Shown: piece by piece, positions 1 to 5,091 of the stretch | Position numbering within the stretch: position 1 is the first letter of the stretch | Layout: each line of letters begins with the position of its first letter | Assembly: GCA_900320235.1 (NCBI GenBank) | Contig: ONRO01000334.1 | Location: 1-5,091 of the forward strand | From: an uncultured Eubacteriales bacterium | GTDB lineage: Bacteria; Bacillota; Clostridia; Oscillospirales; Acutalibacteraceae | DNA length: 5,091 nt | Direction of reading: 5' to 3' | Program-made: the position numbers and the translations under genes | The notes under the pieces: model-generated | What the model saw: only the letters and a program-made list of their open reading frames with translations | Databases searched by the model: none | What the model was told of the DNA's origin: nothing

Positions 1-225
1 ATATTTTTTCTTTGTATTCTACCCATTCCATATCGTTTTCTGACTTTTTGTAGACAAAATGTAGACATCGGAAGTTTTTTATTTTACTTCTTATGATATT
101 TTTGCACCGCAAATATACACGAAAAATCGTTTTTAGCTTTCCAACAAATTCCGTATTTGCTCGGCAAGTAAAGGCAACTCATAGAAAACAACATACAAAA
201 CACACATTTTCATAGATTGAAAAAT
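1..225. other. AT-rich flank downstream of the two-gene unit, no supported gene
   Basis: After the TAA of the 348-aa gene (228-226) I see no convincing gene, RNA or strong terminator. A 26-codon frame (213..133, minus) and a frame open to the left edge (68..1, minus) exist, but neither has a ribosome binding site. The best hairpin (TTTGC-ACC-GCAAA, 101-113) lacks a T-run on either strand. Transcription of the operon must therefore end by an unrecognised signal or beyond the window. Confidence 0.6.
49..66. repeat. Two copies of TGTAGAC spaced 11 bp apart
   Basis: TGTAGAC occurs at 49-55 and again at 60-66, a period of 11 bp or about one helical turn, separated by AAAA. Such same-face spacing is found in binding sites of tandem DNA-binding proteins, including recombinase arm sites and some repressors, but two 7-bp copies in AT-rich DNA are weak evidence. 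The function is unknown. Confidence 0.4.
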
Positions 226-1272
226 TTACTCTAATAGTATATTCTCAATACTAAACGCATCTGCGGGCTTCATATGAGCAATCAGATCACGCACTGCTTT
301 ATAACATTTAACCTTACTGTATTCATTATTTGATAAAAATTTTAAAGTATTGTTTATGTTCAGAATGTGACCAAGCTCAAGACCATCTGCCTCACTAATG
401 ATTGCTCCGAACTGTGTTTTGTAAGGAAGCTGCGTTTCAAGTTCTTTTCTATATTTTTCAGCAAGACTGCATCGGTAACTTTCAAGCACAGGAAAAACGA
501 TTTTAGTTTGTGCTTTCCATAAAACCTTGTTAATCTCGTTTTCTGACATTTTATTTGAAACAAAGCTGTTATAATACTGATATGTGTTCATATAAATCTC
601 TTTCGGATCTGCAAGCAAATCGTATATCAGAGATGGGTTATCCAAACAAAGATCTGATAAGATCTCGGAAATATATTGCTTGATTTTCATATTCTTCTCA
701 AAGCTGTCAGGAATGGATAACAGACAAAAAACATAATAGTCATATTCTGATACATAATCACAATAATCAATAACCCTGCACATCTTAGCTTTCGAAATAC
801 TTCTGTCTGTATCCACCAACAGAATAAACTGTGCTTTATGAATGGTGTCCTCTTTACTTGATAAACGACAGTAATCACAAACAAATCTGATCCATTCTTG
901 TTCAAACTGATTATCAGGTCTGTCTATTATCTGTATACTGTTGTTCATCTCAAACACATTTGAACGCACCAAGAAGTGCAGCCTTGTAAAACCCTTTGAA
1001 GGAATATAAATCTCATCCGGACAGCAATTTTCGCATAGATATTCTTCAAGTGAACCTGAGCAAATCCGTGAATGGTCAAAGCTTTTTATAGTTCTGTCAT
1101 ACATATCAGACCCGACTTGATGGTATATGTTGTTAAGCATATCATCATAAAAAGGAATACTTCCACTATTTTTGATTATAACCGAATTTCCGTCTCTGAC
1201 TGCATCAACTATATCATTAATAAACCTGGAAGCACCTGAAATGACAGTCCACCACCTGTTTTCTCTTGACAT
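226..1272 (-). CDS. Uncharacterised 348-aa partner protein with C-terminal HEPN-like R-x4-H motif
   Basis: I do not recognise a named family. I chose the ATG at 1272 because GGAGG lies 7 bases upstream. The earlier in-frame ATG at 1290 overlaps the previous gene's stop, has no ribosome binding site, and would turn that GGAGG into coding sequence (TGGK). Visible features: RWWTVISG (residues 6-13) followed by a helix and a hydrophobic strand (SVIIK), then a hydrophobic strand ending in Asp (FILLVD, 149-154) and another strand (YYVFCLLSI, 179-187). This order suggests an alpha/beta fold like a P-loop domain, but there is no GKS/GKT Walker A, so it would not bind nucleotide in the usual way. Residues about 245-348 look all-helical and contain RDLIAH (R328 to H333), matching the R-x4-6-H catalytic motif of HEPN ribonucleases, with a polar residue after the Arg as is usual. 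Two CxxC pairs (C80/C83, C132/C135) occur. No signal peptide or transmembrane helix is apparent. Placed right after the large ATPase gene, it is probably its functional partner: effector, adaptor or regulator. HEPN assignment is tentative. Confidence 0.88.
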   Translation of the reverse strand: MSRENRWWTVISGASRFINDIVDAVRDGNSVIIKNSGSIPFYDDMLNNIYHQVGSDMYDRTIKSFDHSRICSGSLEEYLCENCCPDEIYIPSKGFTRLHFLVRSNVFEMNNSIQIIDRPDNQFEQEWIRFVCDYCRLSSKEDTIHKAQFILLVDTDRSISKAKMCRVIDYCDYVSEYDYYVFCLLSIPDSFEKNMKIKQYISEILSDLCLDNPSLIYDLLADPKEIYMNTYQYYNSFVSNKMSENEINKVLWKAQTKIVFPVLESYRCSLAEKYRKELETQLPYKTQFGAIISEADGLELGHILNINNTLKFLSNNEYSKVKCYKAVRDLIAHMKPADAFSIENILLE

Positions 1273-1279
1273 ATTTTTT

Positions 1280-1284
1280 CCTCC
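1280..1284 (-). promoter_or_regulatory. Ribosome binding site (GGAGG) of the 348-aa gene
   Basis: A perfect GGAGG core lies on the minus strand, 7 bases before the ATG at 1272-1270 and 2 bases after the TGA (1289-1287) of the large ATPase gene. It decides the start: translation most likely begins at MSRENRWW and not at the ATG that overlaps the upstream stop in an ATGA arrangement. A ribosome finishing the upstream gene would end on top of this site, so translational coupling is likely. Confidence 0.85.
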
Positions 1285-1286
1285 GG

Positions 1287-4200
1287 TCATTCATCTATAT
1301 ACTTCTGCAGACGATCGTATATTTCATCACTGTTACCCATAAGCTGGAAGAAATTCTGTCTTAGGAAGGTATAGCTATTATCAGGATGTTTTCTGAAGAT
1401 ATTCAGTTCAACAAGCTCATCCATATATGCCGTAAACACATCAAGATCGAGATCGGAAATCTTTTTAATCTCATAATCACAGCCTCTGGTGTATACCTCA
1501 TCCGCACTATATCCCACAGAATGATTCATAACATCGTCGTTATGGTACATTTCAGCCATAAGCAGTGCAATTATCTGATAATAATTATCATTATCAAGCT
1601 CAAGTGTTATTTCAAACTTTTCCTTTATCTGCTCCGTAAATTCTTCATTAGCAAGAACTTTCTGGATATGCTTTTCATTTATGTAATACGGAGGAACTGA
1701 ACCTATAGGATAAATCGTTTTATCAATATCCTGCAAGCTTGTTATAAGTTTAGAACAATAAAGCTGGATAAGCCCCGGAAAATAATTAGTCGTTGCAAGT
1801 ATTGTTGAAATAAGGGCATCATTATTGAAAAACAATCCAACCTGTGCAAGAGGTACTTCCAGCAGCTTTCTTGCCTCAATGTTTTTGAATGGCTTTATTG
1901 TCAATGTTTTAAGATGTGGTATAACAGAGTTATCTGATACAGCCGATTCATGATCATACCTTACAAGATTATGAAGACCGGCAATAACAAATTTAAAATC
2001 GACAGTTTCCATTATACGTTTCATTTCCTCAATAGGAGAGTAATTATAATTGGCACAATCGGCAATAAAGTTATCGCCTTCATCGAGCAAAAGCAAGAAA
2101 TATGTTATTTTGTTATGGATAATGCTTTCCTTTATTGCCTTACAAAGACTTTTCCAATCACTATAAATCTTACCGTCATCAAAAAGTCCGAGTGTGATCA
2201 TTTCTTCACAGACCATTTCAGCCACTTCACAAACCGTTTTATTCTTAACATCAATATAAACGGCTCTTTGTCCCGAAATACCGTTGACACTTAGTTTAGC
2301 TCTTTTAAGAAGAGCCGATTTACCAAGCTGTCTTCCTCCGTAAAGCAAATGAATACCGTTCCTGTCTTCAATCTTCTGCAGCTCATCAGTTCGGCCAAAG
2401 AACATTTCAGGGGGCATCCTGCTCATAGAATCATAAACATACGGCTGATAGTAAGAATATGGCATAGACACATTAATGAATTTACCTATTATTGATTCTT
2501 TCTGATAATGAGTAACGAGGTAAAGGAACATTACTCTGTCAATTACCATATATACCTCTCCATATTTCCCTCGTTTTATCCTGTCTGATAACTCACGACG
2601 GAATTGTTCATTAAATGTATAATCGACAAAAATGATTGTGCTTTTCTTAAATGACGTAAGCTTGTCTATTTCATTAAACAGACGATCATCATCATTTTTT
2701 CCAAAAAGACACAAAGTCCTGAAAGATGTAGTGTGTGCCAATGAACCGAATGGAGCAATCACATGGCTGAATCTTACGCTTGTGTTAATATTTCCTTTCA
2801 GAGTGCAGTCGAAATAATTCTTTCCATGATTATAGTTGTGTTTTTCAAAATCGGAAGAAACCTCACAATCCATTCCAAGCATACTTAGCAGTTCCTGCAT
2901 TCTGACTTCATTTGTAGCATTGGATATCCAAAGACTTGCAAGTCTGTTTGCTGATCTGGCATCTTTCATTGCTCTTGAATATCTTTCAATAAGCTTCTTT
3001 GTTTTAGCGGATGATTTTAATTCAACACCTGAAGATAAAAAACACGCATCGTACAGTTCACGGTAACATCTCTGAAAATCAGCAAGATCAGGATTCGGAG
3101 CGTTCAGCTCAACACTGCTCAGATCTCCGCTGATAATACGATTGATAAGATCCTCAGCAGCAGTATAATTACCTGATTCGATGTACAGCCTTGACTTATC
3201 AAGAGAATCTTTTAAAAGAGGATCATCTGCCTCTTTTTCTATAATTATTTCGTCTGTTAGTAATTCATTAAGACTCTTGCTTATCCTGTCTCTTTGTATC
3301 TTTGAATCTTCTTCAATCTGTATTCTTATAAAGTCAAGTGCTCTTTTGTAAAAGCCATAATTGTGTGATAATGCCGAATAATTATAAACTTCGTCTGACT
3401 GTCTCAGAAGCAGTTCTTTTATATCATCATCATTGTTTGCGTCAAATACACCATAGCTTTTTTTCAGCTCAAGCTCCTCAATAAACTCAATTCTCTGTCT
3501 GTTAAGCTGCTTTTCATATTCCTTTGAACTTTGAAGCTTATGATCCAGACTGATTAGCATTTCCGAGGTTTCGCCATCCCTGAATTCGTAGTATTCCACA
3601 AGCATTCCTGCAGACTGCAAATCACAATAACCTGCGTCATCAAAATCCGGCTTTTCTTTTTCAAAGCCGTTTGTAATTGCAAACTGCTCATAATTTCTAA
3701 GTATCCTGTCCTCAATTGTATAACCGTTTACTCCGTAGCAATAGTCGTTTAAATCAGGAACATATGCTCCGTTTTCATTTTTTCTGAGCATAACATCTCC
3801 TGTCATCAGCATATTTATATAGAAAAATCTTTTGTATGCCGTACCATCGTAGGAACCGTTTATTCTTGATATAAGATTATCACACGTAAATCTGACACAG
3901 CTATGCCCCGCTGCAATTGCCTGTGACCTGCTTTCTGCTATTTCCTGTTCACAGACATTTTTTATAGCAGAGATACAATTAAGCATAAAGCTTTTTTCGC
4001 TCTCATCGGCAGTTCTACCTATAGCATCACAAATATCGTTATTATGAACCCAATTAACTATATAAACCAAAGAATCTCTTATCCTGTTTTTAAGTTTAGC
4101 CCTCAATCCGCTTACTAAAGGTGTGGAATGATATAATACCTTATCCTCGCAGCAATCCTCCCATGTATCATCAATCAACTGATCAATTGCTTCTTCCCTG

Positions 4201-5091
4201 ATATTACAAGTATCAATCGCATCACCTTTTATGTACTCTGAAATATAATCTTTTGCAAACCCAACCTCATCTTTGTTGTTTTGTGCAACTATCATAAGAC
4301 ACTCAGCAAGAAGACTGTCATGGCTAAAGATCTGCTGTACGGTATCACGATATCTCTTTATTTTTGTTTTTTCTCTGAAAGGACTGTCAATAGCAGCATT
4401 ATAGAATTCATATGCTTTTTTACATATATCCTCAATCTCTTTTCGGGCAGATATCTGTGCCTTATTTCTGTAATCACAATATAAGTCAAAGCCACTTTTG
4501 TGTCTTTCTTTGAAGTCAATACATCTTTGAATAAAAGTACGTATCTCTGGAATTGTTGTTCTGGGCAGTATATTCTGCAAAGATCTCATATCATAGTCGA
4601 ATTTACTGTCATTATAGAAAACAGTTCTCATTGCTGCCGACAACAGAAGTGATTGAACGAATATATCTTCAAGATCAACTTTATCTATCAAAGATAGTAT
4701 AGTATTGGAAGAATAATGCTTATTCATCATCGGATCATCAAGTGAAAAAGCAGCCAGTTCATACAGCGGAACAATTTCACTATTACCGGATGAAACAATT
4801 TTAAGATATGCAAGTGCAGAATATTCGGCACCTGAGATAATCATTTCCTCTGCTTTGCTCACGGCTTCATCATATGAAACGTATCTCATATTAACTTTTA
4901 CCGCTTTATTTTCAAAACTATAATTTTCCTGAGCCGGATCATTTTCCTCATCTGCACCATAATTATAATCGCTAGATTGAGTTTCAACTGTAATTATGCT
5001 CTTTACAGAATCATCTACACCCGATGATTCATCAGAACAACGCATTTCTTCGACTGCTGTTTCCTCCAACAATTGATCTTCTTCATCTTCG
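1287..5091 (-). CDS. Large STAND/AAA_16-like P-loop ATPase with helical-repeat N-terminal region (5' end outside window)
   Basis: Predicted cytoplasmic ATPase switch, likely a sensor or regulator; the trigger is unknown. The frame is open to the right edge, so the protein is N-terminally truncated here. Residues are numbered from the TTG at 5072, which I doubt is the start: six more in-frame acidic codons (EDEEDQ) precede it and no ribosome binding site is visible. In order: an acidic, low-complexity stretch (1-60); alpha-helical sequence to about 710, with a TPR-like hairpin near 621-650 (ESGNYTAAEDL); an alpha/beta module (about 718-886) I cannot assign; then PPEMFFGR (887-894) leading into the ATPase. 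Walker A is GGRQLGKS (912-919, K918). Walker B is LLLLDEGDN (D997, E998). A sensor-like AGLHNLVR follows (N1035, R1038), then NYFPGLIQ around P1099. Residues 1163-1261 look like a winged helix ending in a YTFLRQNFFQLMG segment, a pattern I associate with STAND-like ATPases. No signal peptide or membrane segment is seen in the visible part. The gene sits immediately upstream of the 348-aa gene, probably in one operon. The ATPase class is well supported; the biological role is inference. Confidence 0.9.
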   Translation of the reverse strand, partial: EDEEDQLLEETAVEEMRCSDESSGVDDSVKSIITVETQSSDYNYGADEENDPAQENYSFENKAVKVNMRYVSYDEAVSKAEEMIISGAEYSALAYLKIVSSGNSEIVPLYELAAFSLDDPMMNKHYSSNTILSLIDKVDLEDIFVQSLLLSAAMRTVFYNDSKFDYDMRSLQNILPRTTIPEIRTFIQRCIDFKERHKSGFDLYCDYRNKAQISARKEIEDICKKAYEFYNAAIDSPFREKTKIKRYRDTVQQIFSHDSLLAECLMIVAQNNKDEVGFAKDYISEYIKGDAIDTCNIREEAIDQLIDDTWEDCCEDKVLYHSTPLVSGLRAKLKNRIRDSLVYIVNWVHNNDICDAIGRTADESEKSFMLNCISAIKNVCEQEIAESRSQAIAAGHSCVRFTCDNLISRINGSYDGTAYKRFFYINMLMTGDVMLRKNENGAYVPDLNDYCYGVNGYTIEDRILRNYEQFAITNGFEKEKPDFDDAGYCDLQSAGMLVEYYEFRDGETSEMLISLDHKLQSSKEYEKQLNRQRIEFIEELELKKSYGVFDANNDDDIKELLLRQSDEVYNYSALSHNYGFYKRALDFIRIQIEEDSKIQRDRISKSLNELLTDEIIIEKEADDPLLKDSLDKSRLYIESGNYTAAEDLINRIISGDLSSVELNAPNPDLADFQRCYRELYDACFLSSGVELKSSAKTKKLIERYSRAMKDARSANRLASLWISNATNEVRMQELLSMLGMDCEVSSDFEKHNYNHGKNYFDCTLKGNINTSVRFSHVIAPFGSLAHTTSFRTLCLFGKNDDDRLFNEIDKLTSFKKSTIIFVDYTFNEQFRRELSDRIKRGKYGEVYMVIDRVMFLYLVTHYQKESIIGKFINVSMPYSYYQPYVYDSMSRMPPEMFFGRTDELQKIEDRNGIHLLYGGRQLGKSALLKRAKLSVNGISGQRAVYIDVKNKTVCEVAEMVCEEMITLGLFDDGKIYSDWKSLCKAIKESIIHNKITYFLLLLDEGDNFIADCANYNYSPIEEMKRIMETVDFKFVIAGLHNLVRYDHESAVSDNSVIPHLKTLTIKPFKNIEARKLLEVPLAQVGLFFNNDALISTILATTNYFPGLIQLYCSKLITSLQDIDKTIYPIGSVPPYYINEKHIQKVLANEEFTEQIKEKFEITLELDNDNYYQIIALLMAEMYHNDDVMNHSVGYSADEVYTRGCDYEIKKISDLDLDVFTAYMDELVELNIFRKHPDNSYTFLRQNFFQLMGNSDEIYDRLQKYIDE

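Noticed and set aside
96..116. Hairpin TTTGC-ACC-GCAAA as operon terminator
   Set aside because: The stem is short, interrupted when extended, and not followed by a T-run on either strand.
119..134. ACGA-AAAA-TCGT followed by TTTT
   Set aside because: A 4-bp, AT-rich stem is too weak, and the T-run is on the plus strand, opposite to the transcription of the genes here.
360..905. Minus-strand open frames at 360..563 and 687..905
   Set aside because: Both are out-of-frame shadows inside the 348-aa gene, with no ribosome binding site and no domain.
1270..1290. ATG at 1290 as start of the second gene (ATGA overlap, 354 aa)
   Set aside because: The GGAGG lies downstream of this ATG and is ideally placed for the ATG at 1272; nothing SD-like precedes 1290.
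2415..2921. PD-(D/E)xK (Mrr-type) nuclease in the module before the ATPase
   Set aside because: I could not find a convincing D...ExK or QxK arrangement after the first helix; the APFGS loop and FVDY strand do not fit the motif, so no nuclease call is made.
1386..4484. Plus-strand open frames at 1386..1700, 1950..2294, 2632..2817, 2836..3066 and 4281..4484
   Set aside because: All lie inside the large minus-strand gene, have low-complexity or unnatural composition, and show no recognisable motif; they are antisense shadows.
1..5091. CRISPR array, tRNA, rRNA, riboswitch, insertion sequence or transposase
   Set aside because: No repeat-spacer pattern, cloverleaf, conserved RNA sequence, terminal inverted repeats or transposase motifs were seen on either strand.

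Overview
The window is AT-rich (well under 40% GC by eye), with A/T-favouring codons and a strong GGAGG ribosome binding site. That suits a low-GC Firmicute, probably a Clostridia-type gut anaerobe such as a Ruminococcus relative. No taxonomic marker is present, so this is only an impression.

Layout: all recognisable coding lies on the minus strand, so the sequence reads biologically from right to left. From the right edge (5091) down to 1287 is one very large gene whose frame is still open at the edge; its true start lies outside the window. It encodes a predicted signalling-type ATPase of the STAND/AAA_16-like P-loop class. In order it has an acidic, probably disordered stretch, about 650 residues of alpha-helical (partly TPR-like) sequence, an unassigned alpha/beta module, a P-loop ATPase with intact Walker A and B, and a C-terminal winged-helix-like region. 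Fourteen bases after its stop is the ATG of a second gene (226..1272, 348 aa), whose ribosome binding site starts 2 bases after the stop. Its product is a protein I cannot name. It begins with an Arg-Trp-Trp motif in a segment resembling a degenerate nucleotide-binding fold, and ends in a helical region with an R-x4-H motif like that of HEPN ribonucleases. Bases 1..225 hold no gene I can support, only a short 11-bp-spaced repeat and two very short open frames.

How the genes may work together: tight spacing implies co-transcription and translational coupling. Large helical-repeat plus STAND-like ATPase proteins often act as switches in bacterial conflict and antiphage systems, with the repeats sensing a trigger and a linked domain or protein acting as effector. 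If the HEPN-like motif is real, the small protein could be the RNA-cleaving effector or a regulated partner. This is a hypothesis; the sequence directly supports the gene pair, the ATPase motifs and the R-x4-H motif. The operon promoter and any further upstream genes are outside the window.
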